Shown one piece after another: positions 46,601 to 54,398 of a stretch of DNA of 64,000 nt (positions are counted from its first letter, which is position 1; the number at the start of each line of letters is the position of its first letter). The notes under the pieces were generated by a model. The model made no database searches, was not told the origin of the DNA, and saw only the letters and a list, made by a program, of their open reading frames with translations. The stretch comes from JAWKTT01 sp041398965 (GTDB lineage: Bacteria; Planctomycetota; Planctomycetia; Planctomycetales; Planctomycetaceae), in the NCBI GenBank assembly GCA_041398965.1, contig JAWKTT010000018.1, positions 43,850-107,849 of the forward strand. The letters run 5' to 3'. The position numbers and the translations under genes are program-made.

Positions 46601-48286
46601 GAACTGAAATCTTTGGCAGGACATGAGAGTAATGTTTGTACTGTTGCCTTCAGCCCAGATAGTCAACGCGTTATTTCAGGAAGTTTTGACCATACCATTC
46701 GAGTGTGGGATGTCGCTGCAGGGCAGGAGGTCATGACATTGATTGGCCACACCGGACGAGTCAACTGCGTGGCCATTAGTCCAGATGGGACTCACATTGT
46801 CTCAGCATGCGAAGACCGGACGATTAGGTTTTGGGATGCTCAGTCGGGGAAGGAACTCATGTCGCTCGTCGGGCACGAGGTTAATGTTGTCGACATCGCA
46901 TTCAGTCCTGATGGCAGTCAAATTGCCACATCCAGCAGCGATCACACAATTCGAATTTGGGACGCCCTGACTGGCGCAAGCATCTCGCGGTTGAATGGAC
47001 ATGAGGCAGGCGTCACGGGTATTGCATACAGTCCCGATGGCAGTCGAATCGCCTCGACCGGTTTCGACAGACGATTAAAGCTCTGGGATGTTCCGAACGG
47101 GAGAGAGATTTTCACAATACATCAAGGTCAGTACGGCGCACACGGTCTTACTTTTAGCCCAGACGGCACCCGAATTGCCGCAGGCATGGAGAACGGAGCG
47201 ATAATGTTCTTCGATGCTCCGACAGAACGGGAAGCCACGTCGTTGAACGGTCACACCGCCCCACCCATCCACTTTGGTTTCAGTGATGACGGCAGGCGAA
47301 TCTACTCGGAGTCGCAAAATGAGAAACTTGTCTGGGACGTGGCAAGGCAAGAAATTGATCGGAGCACAATGTGGGAGTCCCCAGCCGATGAGGCAACGAT
47401 TTCTCCCAACGGACGTTGGCTTCTCAGTGGCGACAGGAACGACATTCTTCTGGTTGACCTGGAATTCAAGAACACACCAATTCAAGAAGAGTACCGAGCC
47501 CGGAAAGCCCAGTTTGATTCGGCCTGGCAACTGGAACAGGCGAACGCAGCGGCTGAAGCTAAGAACTGGTTCGCGGCGACTCACCATTTTGCGTTGCTGG
47601 CGAAGAATGCCCCTGAGCAAGTGGCGTATCACGATGGACTGCTGTTGTCCTTCGACGAACTGAAATCACAGTTTGAGCAGGCAGGTCGTGACCTCGATCC
47701 TTACCTGTCTCCGGTGGTCACCGAAACGCTCAAGCTGACGCCCGTCGACGAGCGGTCGAATCCCAGCTTTGAAGAGCCGCGCATTCGGAAGGAAGCTTTT
47801 GAATTCCGCACGGCAATTCCAGGTTGGCGATCGACGCGTGGACTGTTTGAGATCTGGCCGACAGGCTTTCTTGGGGTCCCAGCGTACGACGGCAATCAAT
47901 TCGTGGAACTCAATGCGAGGAGCGAAGGAACTTTGTTCAAGGACGTAAGAAGCATCCAGAAAGACACTTCAATCGAATTCACATTCGCTCACCGTGGCCG
48001 GAACGGCGAAGACACACTGAAACTCACCATTACCGATTTAGGTGCCGACAACGCAGCCGGCGGTGGCGACGACACAGAGCTATTTGCCAAAGAATACACA
48101 ACTGGCAACAAGGAATGGGTGGTCTACGACAACAAAGCCGAGCCCGAGATTAAGTCGCACGGAAACAGAGTGCGTTTCGCATTCTCGGCCATTAGCACGG
48201 CAGGTGGACAAGGAACTGGCAATGCCGAAGGAAACTTTCTGGACGCAGCCCACTTCGGCGCAGGTGTCGTGACCACAAAACAATGA
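43700..48286 (+). CDS. Transmembrane Ser/Thr kinase with WD40 propellers and shared C-terminal domain
   Basis: A 1528-residue protein. A planctomycete-type leader (residues 1-120) precedes a complete Hanks kinase: glycine loop GSGGMG (135-140), VALK with Lys158, HRDLKPSN (249-256), IDFGLAK with DFG at 272-274, and GTVQYMSPEQAE. A membrane helix lies at about 456-478 (VLVAAVLAVSVALVAGIVGT), then a coiled coil to about 560. Fifteen WD40-like repeats follow to about residue 1310, enough for two propellers. The C-terminal domain (about 1354-1528) repeats the N-terminal domain of the secreted protein at 40212. Topology puts the propellers and that domain outside, as a sensor. It pairs with the upstream ECF sigma gene. 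Confidence 0.9.
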   Translation: MNDPSLRNSTYQSLTDEQLADIDELCDRFDRELVTGGSPRIESYLAEVSEVAREGLLAELLAMKIEYRTRRGEVPRPDEYVERFPQQRGVIAGVFSGASRTQCRDDRTILNNSRIESPVEAPLELENFRLIKLLGSGGMGVVWLAEQDKPVKRRVALKLIKSEVPSKDVMVRFEAEKQALAMMDHPNIARVLDAGTTDDGRPYFVMELVEGVPITQYCDDNKLSVDERLKLFVPVCKAVQHAHQKGIVHRDLKPSNVLVTVVDGQPVPKVIDFGLAKAVEQNLMLSDATLQTEFGKVVGTVQYMSPEQAELRGSESEDIDTRTDVYSLGVMLYELLTGTTPLDKGTLGQNALLKVLQIIREDAPPRPSSRLSSASYEANSAVSDLRNVHPARLQQILRGELDWVVMKALEKDRARRYQTANDLAQELTNYLTGVAVAARPPSAWYQLQKFANRNRVLVAAVLAVSVALVAGIVGTTYGLLRANEKASEAEIERGKALGNEHLANLEKDKARSNEQRAIANEKRAVAAELHAEAESQRARDSEASAKFQLAVARWEAGRARDARDLLQEIPPEYRDNFEWRFCRRQFEGSDFTCYGHSQVVRRVAYSPNGTEVATASMDSTIKLWDARTGAEIKTLRGQEGAVHQVVFSPDGTHIASSGSDRTIRIWDIRTGEITTKLEGHEHYILTIAFTSDGTQLLSASDKATIRRWDAASGQEMSKAEIRQNPTGGAFSPDGSRFLSFNNSGLILWDTAIGREIRRQANTRPYPISAVFSADGRHVAVACHDTVTLWDSELTHSLWTGDGKAGWIRGLDFSPDGTRLATSGGDRKAHIWDVETGVETMTFVGHSDAVNDVAFSPDGARLATVSFGDALRLWDVRTGANVVSVRPHGSIVNGIVLSQDGNRLVSGGFDRKLKMTDVHTGAEIYSVNGHFNGSAPGSHTVAWSPDEAYIAFGADDNTVKLIDARTGAELKSLAGHESNVCTVAFSPDSQRVISGSFDHTIRVWDVAAGQEVMTLIGHTGRVNCVAISPDGTHIVSACEDRTIRFWDAQSGKELMSLVGHEVNVVDIAFSPDGSQIATSSSDHTIRIWDALTGASISRLNGHEAGVTGIAYSPDGSRIASTGFDRRLKLWDVPNGREIFTIHQGQYGAHGLTFSPDGTRIAAGMENGAIMFFDAPTEREATSLNGHTAPPIHFGFSDDGRRIYSESQNEKLVWDVARQEIDRSTMWESPADEATISPNGRWLLSGDRNDILLVDLEFKNTPIQEEYRARKAQFDSAWQLEQANAAAEAKNWFAATHHFALLAKNAPEQVAYHDGLLLSFDELKSQFEQAGRDLDPYLSPVVTETLKLTPVDERSNPSFEEPRIRKEAFEFRTAIPGWRSTRGLFEIWPTGFLGVPAYDGNQFVELNARSEGTLFKDVRSIQKDTSIEFTFAHRGRNGEDTLKLTITDLGADNAAGGGDDTELFAKEYTTGNKEWVVYDNKAEPEIKSHGNRVRFAFSAISTAGGQGTGNAEGNFLDAAHFGAGVVTTKQ

Positions 48287-48483
48287 GCGGCGTACGTCCG
48301 GTCCGCCCGGGCATGGCGCCGCTGCGCCGAGTTCTTCCGGTACGGAATGGCTTCCGTCCGTCCGTCTGCCAGTCCGCAACACAGACTGTGGAAGGCACTG
48401 CTCGCCGCGTTTTGTTCGTCGTAGCGCCGCCGGGTACGCCCGTCGAGCTCGCTCCGGGCAAATTCGTGCAGACGCGAAAGACC
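48285..48483 (-). pseudogene. ECF sigma factor remnant
   Basis: Minus-strand translation from about 48483 gives LSRLHEFARSELDGRTRRRY followed by DEQNAASSAFHSLCCGLADG. This closely matches ECF region 2 at 42933 (LEDFARRKLDVQTRRRYDEQ, DAANSAFHSLCLGLAEG). After GLADGR about ten codons are deleted, and KNSAQRRHARADRTY continues in another frame, matching KISAQRRHANRQ. The rest of the gene is gone. It lies immediately after the kinase, on the opposite strand. Confidence 0.75.
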
Positions 48484-48508
48484 GGCAACCTCACCAGAAG
48501 TCGAACGG

Positions 48509-48861
48509 CGCGGGGTGTAAAAACTCTGTCCTCTTTCGATTTCTGGTGGCTTTCCGGTGTTTTCGAAGCTGATTCATCCGTTGCTCGTTCTGATCGCCAC
48601 GGCCTCGGATCGGGAGCTGGCCCAGGCTCTGCAGTACCTGAAAATCGAGAACCGCATTCTCAGGGACCGCCTCCCCAGGGCGATCCGGGTCACGCCTCAG
48701 GAGCAACGGCAGCTGCACAAGTTCGGTGTCCCGCTGGGCCCGGTGATCAAGGATCTGATCACCATCCCACCCGACACTCCTTTGCCTCCGCACCAGTTCA
48801 ACTCTCGAAACCCCGCTTCCTTCCGGTCAACAAACCCCGGACAGAGTTTTTACACCCCGCG
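48509..48861 (+). mobile_element. Integrase-element derivative with perfect 23-bp inverted repeats
   Basis: A 353-bp unit. The left end begins CGCGGGGTGTAAAAACTC (48509-48526) and continues to 48531; the right end 48839-48861 is its exact reverse complement over 23 bp. Inside, the frame at 48557 encodes an integrase-type N-terminus (FSKLIHPLLVLIATASDREL then AQALQYLKIENRILRDRLPR, VTPQEQRQLHKFGVPLGPVI), then jumps at about 48768 to right-end sequence shared with copy A (39934-40027). It is therefore an internally deleted, non-autonomous derivative, MITE-like. It sits between an ECF remnant and an IS21 end. Confidence 0.8.
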
Positions 48862-48991
48862 GTACTCGCTGAACAGCTCCCCCAATCACAATCTTCCCGC
48901 GACACACGACCCCGTTCCTGGAGACCATCACCCACCCAGCGCCACCAAATTCGGCCGCCCCCCGCCACCACTTTGAACCGCCGTCAACAAC
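48862..48991 (+). mobile_element. IS21-family terminal remnant
   Basis: About 130 bp from TACTCGCTGAACAGCTC to GAACCGCCGTCAACA, an inverted copy of 38347-38472, where it is attached to an IstB C-terminus. Ending in CA with GTCAAC, it represents the right end of an IS21-type element. The short stretch that follows (48992-49088) shows no gene. Confidence 0.65.
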
Positions 48992-49088
48992 ATGGAGCGA
49001 TTGCACAAAGAATCCGGTTTCTGGTAGACGAACGGGATCGGTCTGAATCAGAGCCCGCAAGCCACAGGTAGCGGCATCGCAACGACAA

Positions 49089-49355
49089 ATGATAACTTCA
49101 GTTACAGAAGCCGCCCCGAAGAGGAGGTCGGGCGACACCGTCTTCGCTCTCAGGGAGGGCCTGTCTGCCTTGACGGCCGAAAGTGCCTTCGGGACCGTCG
49201 ATGACTACCGCAGCGAGGACGCCGTCCCTAAATTGAACGAAGCTCTGGATGAAAATGGGGAGGACGTTGGCTCAGGTGCACAAGGTGCCGAAGGCGACAG
49301 GGAGACGATTCACACAGGAACAATCGGTGCCTTCGTCCGTTGCCAGAACGAGTGA
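49089..49355 (+). CDS. Hypothetical 88-residue frame (weak)
   Basis: The frame reads MITSVTEAAPKRRSGDTVFA and later DDYRSEDAVPKLNEALDENG, acidic with no recognised fold. It ends 48 bp before the helicase start. It could be a small upstream gene, a remnant or chance; I see no ribosome-binding site. Confidence 0.25.
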   Translation: MITSVTEAAPKRRSGDTVFALREGLSALTAESAFGTVDDYRSEDAVPKLNEALDENGEDVGSGAQGAEGDRETIHTGTIGAFVRCQNE

Positions 49356-49403
49356 CGGGGCGTGGAATCAGTGACATGTGCCGCTCGGCAGAAAGGAGTC
49401 GCG

Positions 49404-52400
49404 ATGGTCATGGACGACGAGTCTGAAGAGGTCGACCATGACGATGACGCGATGCCTATCGCTGAGTTTCAGCCTGCTCGATTTCGTGCCAGGCTTGGCC
49501 TGCCGGTAGCCGATGATCAATTGCTTGCCGATGCCGCCATTGCAGTCCGGCAGGAGTACCGAGGCTGCTCGCAGTGGAAGCGGCTGCGCTGCCGCAAGGT
49601 AAGTCTCTTTGCCGAACGCGATCGAGGGACGGTTTACGTTGTCCATGTCGGCAGCTCGGTTGAGTTTGACTGGACATGGGAGGGAGCGGTCGCCTTCCGT
49701 CCGAAGTCACTCGACGAAAACGCTCTCTTCTCCGACTCCACCTATGAGAATGCCGGCTACGACGATGAAATCGTCTGGAAGGGTGAAGTTCTCGAAGTCG
49801 ATGAGCGCAATGGCTGCCTCTTTATCAGTCTGGACAACCCGGAGGCGATGCCGACCATCGGTTCCTTCTTTGTTCGTCCGTTCGAATTCCTGTCGGTGCT
49901 CGACTCAGTGTTCAACGAGCCTGTGTTTGAAGCGGTTCGTCAGGACCTGCCTCACCGGCTGGCTGCCGCAGAAGGGGGAATTCACCCCCCCGTATCGAGT
50001 CCGAGTCGAGTCGGCCTGACACACCTGCAGGAATGGTGGCAGCACTCATGGAATGTGTTGTGGGGGCCACCCGGCACCGGAAAGACGTGGACCACCGGGC
50101 AGCAGATTGCCGCTGTCCTCGATGACCCCACCGAGCGAATTCTGGTTGTCTCGACAACGAACCGTGCGACCGACGCGGTGGCCCTTTCCATTGGCAACGC
50201 AGCCAGAAGCCGATCGCTGGCTGAACTCGACGAAGGGAAGTTGCTCCGTCTCGGCAAAGGGGCCTCACTTCAGTCTTTTACCAGCAGCGGAATGGAGTCA
50301 ATGCTGCGAGGAACAGAGTCCGAAACACTGCACAAGATCGATGAACTCGCCGGTCAGCTCCGCCTGTTCGACACATGGGAGGAGAGAGCTCTTGCGCGCA
50401 AGCAGATCGGCGAGCTTCGTGCGGGCGGCGACCAAAGCAAACGCCTGTTTGTCGACCCTGACGTGCGAGTGATCGCCGCCACAGCGTTCAAGGCGATGAG
50501 CCACCTCAACGATAACGCCATCATCAAGATGCTCGAAGAGGGCGACGCCCCGTTCACTACCATCTTCATTGATGAAGCGGGTTTGATGTCACGAACGGCA
50601 ATTGCAGCCTTATCGTATCTGGCCGCACGCCGCGTCGTCCTTGTCGGTGACTCAAAGCAGCTGGCTCCGATTAGCCGCATCTCTCGCATCCTGCCAACAC
50701 GACAACAGACATGGCTGGCGAGCAGCGGATTGAGTCATCTCGACGATCTGGACCAGAACCCCCACGCGGTTCACGTCCTTTCCGAACAACGCCGAATGCA
50801 CCCGGATGTCTGTAAGGTCATTTCCGCTTTCCAATACGGCGGGCGTCTGAAAACGGCAGAGGAAACCCGGCAGCGATCATCGAGGCTTCCCTCGTTACTG
50901 GCGGAGTATTCCAGAGCGATCTGGTACGTCCTCGATGAGGAGGCGAAGGACCTCGCCTCCCTACGTGCCGAGCGGGGACCCGGTAACAAGAGCTGGGTGA
51001 GATCCATCACGCCAACCATTCTGCAAAGACTCTTCCTGGACCCAGGGGTCCGGCAGTCCCAGGGGCTGTTCATCTCACCGTACAAGGCACAGGCTCAGTC
51101 CATCGCCAATCTCTTTGCGGCTTGGAAGCTCACCGAATGGGAAGCTTCTACCGTCCACAGCCAGCAGGGGGCGGAAGCGGATGTGGTCATCTTCGATACA
51201 GTGAACGCGGGCAGCTGCAATTGGCCCTACGAAGAATGGAAGCGGCTGGTCAACGTTGCATTAAGCCGAGCCCGCGAGGCGGTCATCGTGCTCGCCAGCC
51301 GCGGCGAGATGGATGAGCCTTATCTCAAGCCGTTGGTCCGTCGATTGACGCCGAGTATTTTGGTTGAGAGTGGTGGCCAGCTTCGCTGGGAAGGAATCAC
51401 GTCCCCCGGTGAGGGCTTTCGACGACGACCGAAGGCGGACACACAAGGGACTGAGTCTGGTAGCGGTGGCATGGGGGAACAGATCGCCCAACGCCACGAG
51501 ATGAAGCCGGTGCTCTCGCAGGAGCAACAGCGGCTGACCAATCTGAATCTCGATGGCAAGCCCCGATTGGTTCGCGGTGTCGCCGGAAGCGGCAAGTCAG
51601 TCGTGCTCTGCAACTGGCTGGCGAAGACAGCAAAGCGGATGGAAGGCGGCAAAAACGTCCGCATCTGGGCGGTCTACGCCAATCGATCCCTGCACAAACT
51701 GCTGAGAGAATCGGTGGAATCCGCATGGGATGGCTTGTTCGAGGAAGACCTCTTCGAGAAGCCGAGTTTTCCGTGGGAGCGAGTCTCCCTGCTTCACGTC
51801 AAGGACGTGCTCGCTGGCATGCTGCCAGCTGCCTCGCTGAAAATGGATAACTTCGAGTTCGATTACGATCGCGCAGCGGAAGAGTTTCTGAACCGGCAGA
51901 ATGCCTCTGAACTCCTCCCCCGGTGCTCGGCATTGTTCATCGACGAAGCGCAGGACATGGGGCCGTCCACACTCAAGCTCTTGCTGTCGATTGTCGAGCA
52001 GACCGATGCCGATGACCCCAACAGCCGCTCCGCTCACATCTTCTATGACAATGCCCAGAACATCTATGGACGCAAGACACCGAAGTGGTCGGAGTTCGGA
52101 CTCGACATGCGTGGTCGCTCCACGATCATGCGCGAGAGCTTCCGCTCGACAACTCCGATCGCGGAACTCGCCGTCAATGTGCGACACCGGCTGACCCCAC
52201 CCGACGAGCGGCAGGACCAAGATGAACTGATGAGCATGGGGCTGATGGAAAGGGCTCAGCGCAACGGGGGAGAATGGATTCGTGTGCGGTTCAACCAGGT
52301 CGAGGGACCAAAACCAATCTTCCACGCGTTCGACAATCGCAACGACGAAATGGACGCCATTGGCGGCCACTTGAAGCACCTGGTCCAGAAGGAGGGGATT

Positions 52401-53048
52401 TCGCCAGCAGACATTTGCGTCGTCTACAACGGAAAAGCAGTCGTACAGCTTCTCGAATCAAAGCTGAAACCGAAGCTGGCGGAATTCGGTGTCGAAATGT
52501 CCGTGCAGACGAACCGGCCGTTCGAACGTCAAGAGAACACGTTGGTCGTCACGACCTCGCATTCGTACAAGGGGTATGAGTCGGAAGTGGTCATGATCCC
52601 TTGCGTCGATCAGTACGTCACCGGCGACGGGCTGATCCTCGCCAACAACCTCTACGTGGCAATGACTCGTGCCCGATCGTTACTCGCCATTTACGGTCTC
52701 CGTGGGGGCTCAACCGCATCTCGCACATTGATTGCCACGATTTCCTCGTGTGTCGACACGATGATCGCGACACCTGAAGTTGAAACCTCGACCAGCATCC
52801 AAGACGACCTCAACGACATTTTGGACCACATCGGACACCAGCATCGCAAGTGGCTGGTCGATCTCTGGAAGCGATTCGACATTCGGCAGGAGCCGATCAC
52901 CAGCGCCACAGGCCAGGTGTTGGCCGAACCGTTGTTCTGGTTCTGCAAGGACGGGACCGCCTGGGGATGCTTCGGAAACGACGTCGAAAACCAGTGGGCG
53001 ACGGATCTGCCTTGTCGGGCGCTCAATGTTGGTGACGTGATCCATTAG
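49404..53048 (+). CDS. Tandem SF1 helicase protein (Upf1-like plus UvrD-like)
   Basis: I choose ATG 49404, preceded at 5 bp by GAAAGGAG, giving 1214 residues. After a 200-residue N-terminal domain, a complete Upf1/DNA2-like SF1B module follows: Walker A WGPPGTGKTWTT (about residue 222), FIDEAGLMSRT (388), LVGDSKQLAPIS, SEQRRMHPDVCK, ISPYKAQAQ, TVHSQQGAEADVVIFD and NVALSRARE. A second, UvrD/DUF2075-like module then starts with RGVAGSGKSVVLCNWL (about 724), FIDEAQDMGPS (846), YDNAQNIYG, RESFRSTTPIAEL, TTSHSYKGYESEVVMI and LYVAMTRAR (about 1085). A C-terminal domain ends ALNVGDVIH. No nuclease motif is visible. Role as nucleic-acid motor in defence or repair is inference from island context. Confidence 0.88.
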   Translation: MVMDDESEEVDHDDDAMPIAEFQPARFRARLGLPVADDQLLADAAIAVRQEYRGCSQWKRLRCRKVSLFAERDRGTVYVVHVGSSVEFDWTWEGAVAFRPKSLDENALFSDSTYENAGYDDEIVWKGEVLEVDERNGCLFISLDNPEAMPTIGSFFVRPFEFLSVLDSVFNEPVFEAVRQDLPHRLAAAEGGIHPPVSSPSRVGLTHLQEWWQHSWNVLWGPPGTGKTWTTGQQIAAVLDDPTERILVVSTTNRATDAVALSIGNAARSRSLAELDEGKLLRLGKGASLQSFTSSGMESMLRGTESETLHKIDELAGQLRLFDTWEERALARKQIGELRAGGDQSKRLFVDPDVRVIAATAFKAMSHLNDNAIIKMLEEGDAPFTTIFIDEAGLMSRTAIAALSYLAARRVVLVGDSKQLAPISRISRILPTRQQTWLASSGLSHLDDLDQNPHAVHVLSEQRRMHPDVCKVISAFQYGGRLKTAEETRQRSSRLPSLLAEYSRAIWYVLDEEAKDLASLRAERGPGNKSWVRSITPTILQRLFLDPGVRQSQGLFISPYKAQAQSIANLFAAWKLTEWEASTVHSQQGAEADVVIFDTVNAGSCNWPYEEWKRLVNVALSRAREAVIVLASRGEMDEPYLKPLVRRLTPSILVESGGQLRWEGITSPGEGFRRRPKADTQGTESGSGGMGEQIAQRHEMKPVLSQEQQRLTNLNLDGKPRLVRGVAGSGKSVVLCNWLAKTAKRMEGGKNVRIWAVYANRSLHKLLRESVESAWDGLFEEDLFEKPSFPWERVSLLHVKDVLAGMLPAASLKMDNFEFDYDRAAEEFLNRQNASELLPRCSALFIDEAQDMGPSTLKLLLSIVEQTDADDPNSRSAHIFYDNAQNIYGRKTPKWSEFGLDMRGRSTIMRESFRSTTPIAELAVNVRHRLTPPDERQDQDELMSMGLMERAQRNGGEWIRVRFNQVEGPKPIFHAFDNRNDEMDAIGGHLKHLVQKEGISPADICVVYNGKAVVQLLESKLKPKLAEFGVEMSVQTNRPFERQENTLVVTTSHSYKGYESEVVMIPCVDQYVTGDGLILANNLYVAMTRARSLLAIYGLRGGSTASRTLIATISSCVDTMIATPEVETSTSIQDDLNDILDHIGHQHRKWLVDLWKRFDIRQEPITSATGQVLAEPLFWFCKDGTAWGCFGNDVENQWATDLPCRALNVGDVIH

Positions 53049-53071
53049 GGACCCGACAACCGCCTGCAGCT

Positions 53072-53230
53072 TCACGTGACGGGATGACTGCATAGGCCGC
53101 ACATCAAGCGTGAGACCCCGGGGACCGAAGTCCACGGGGTCTCACTGGGGTTCGCCAGGCGGTGAAAGCGGGCTAACTGTCCACCGCCGACGAGTGCAGT
53201 GTACGTGGCCCAGGGGGGGCAGGCAATCAT
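53072..53230 (-). CDS. Small Cys-containing phage protein
   Basis: From ATG 53230, overlapping the stop of the previous gene as ATGA, the frame gives MIACPPWATYTALVGGGQLA then RFHRLANPSETPWTSVPGVS, RLMCGLCSHPVT, 52 residues. The CxxC near the end and Cys4 could bind zinc. The overlap implies coupled translation as the last gene of the phage operon. Its second half also forms a strong RNA hairpin (53110-53145). Confidence 0.55.
   Translation of the reverse strand: MIACPPWATYTALVGGGQLARFHRLANPSETPWTSVPGVSRLMCGLCSHPVT
53110..53145 (-). terminator. Strong nested hairpin at the helicase/prophage junction
   Basis: GTGAGACCCC (53110-53119) and GGGGTCTCAC (53136-53145) make a 10-bp stem, inside which GGAC-CGAA-GTCC forms a second stem with a tetraloop. 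No T run follows on either strand. It lies 62 bp after the rightward helicase stop and within the last small leftward gene, so it may end transcription from both sides or act as an RNA structure. Confidence 0.4.
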
Positions 53231-54351
53231 TTTGTCACCAGCGGCTCTCCTGCAGCCGGGATGCACTCGGGGGAGAGGGAGAGCAAATTGACTGTGGGGT
53301 CGAACGAGGGGGCGTGGCGGCGGCCTTCGCGGCCGCCGTGGCCGAGCGTGGAGTGCTGGGCGATGTGATCGGTCAGTGACGGGACGTGCCACCACTGCTG
53401 GAGCTTGAGGGTCCGTACGATCTTGCCGATGGCGGTGTCGGAGTTCCGGACGTCGGCAGGAGGGCGAAGCGGGTTGGGGTTCGCACCGGTCCAGTGGCGG
53501 GCGATCGGATGCTCGATGATCCGTTCGAGCGAGCGCCGTGGAAAGACCATCGCACAGGCACCCCACAGGCTGCGGGTCACCACCTGCTGCCAGCCGGTCG
53601 GCTTCTGTGGTCCGAGGGTGAGGCGCCAGCCGGAGTGACGGCGGGCACGTGCCCGGGCATGATGCCAGCTGCCGCCGCGGTAGACTCGTCTCCCCTGCGC
53701 ATCCAGCAGATCAACCTGATGGGAGTAATGCTGCGGCGTATAGAGGGAGACGAACCCGATTCTTTCGGGGTCGGCTGGCCAGAGCTGCTGGTCGACGAAC
53801 TCGAGGGCCTGGCGGTGGAACAGCGTGTCGTCCTGCACGGTGAGGATCGCCTCCGCCCGGGGATGCTGCTCCAGCAGATCGCGGCACATCGTGAGCCAGT
53901 TGTGCCAGCACCCGAGCCGTTGCGGACGCGTGATCACTGGCGCCTGCGGAGGGAGTGCAGAGAGATCGGTCTCCGGTTCGGCGAAGACCGTCGGCTGCCA
54001 GCCGGCATCGACCAGCGACTGCACGCAGGTGCGGAGGGTCGGGTCCTGCCGCGGTGCGGTGGTGACTCCAACGCCCCAGCGGAGACGGGTGCTCTGCCGG
54101 TCAGGACAACTGCGGCAGCAGGCGATCGGCCCGGCAGAGGGGATCAACGAGCACTCCTGGTGGAGCGGGCAGGCATACACCTTGAGCCGGACCCGCGGTG
54201 TCCCACAGGCAGTACACCCCACGGTGCGCAGCAGCGGGCCGCGGTGACGACACGGCTCGGGGAGTGACATCGGAGAGAGCGTCGAGAGGTCGCGATGCTG
54301 CCACTGCTGTCGCGACCAGCGATGATCGGCGAGGGCCTGGGTCTGGTTCAT
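53227..54351 (-). CDS. Cys-rich glycosyltransferase-like phage protein
   Basis: A 374-residue protein (Met at 54270, MSLPEPCRHR, is an alternative start). Residues about 30-85 carry many cysteines in pairs (CRHRGPLLRTVGCTACG, ACPLHQECSL, CCRSCPD), probably zinc sites. A glycosyltransferase-like segment follows: SLVDAGWQPTVFAEP, then ILTVQDDTLFHRQALEFVDQ with a DDT motif in place of DxD, LYTPQHYSHQVDLLD and GACAMVFPRRSLERII. It could modify phage or host surface sugars. It is the penultimate gene of the operon. Confidence 0.6.
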   Translation of the reverse strand: MNQTQALADHRWSRQQWQHRDLSTLSPMSLPEPCRHRGPLLRTVGCTACGTPRVRLKVYACPLHQECSLIPSAGPIACCRSCPDRQSTRLRWGVGVTTAPRQDPTLRTCVQSLVDAGWQPTVFAEPETDLSALPPQAPVITRPQRLGCWHNWLTMCRDLLEQHPRAEAILTVQDDTLFHRQALEFVDQQLWPADPERIGFVSLYTPQHYSHQVDLLDAQGRRVYRGGSWHHARARARRHSGWRLTLGPQKPTGWQQVVTRSLWGACAMVFPRRSLERIIEHPIARHWTGANPNPLRPPADVRNSDTAIGKIVRTLKLQQWWHVPSLTDHIAQHSTLGHGGREGRRHAPSFDPTVNLLSLSPECIPAAGEPLVTK

Positions 54352-54398
54352 GGGAACAAGGGGGTGTGACCACGTCAGGGGGAGACGGGATCAGGGCC

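Noticed and set aside
53386..54267. A 293-codon rightward frame
   Set aside because: Antisense to the glycosyltransferase-like gene, no domain, Gly/Arg-rich.
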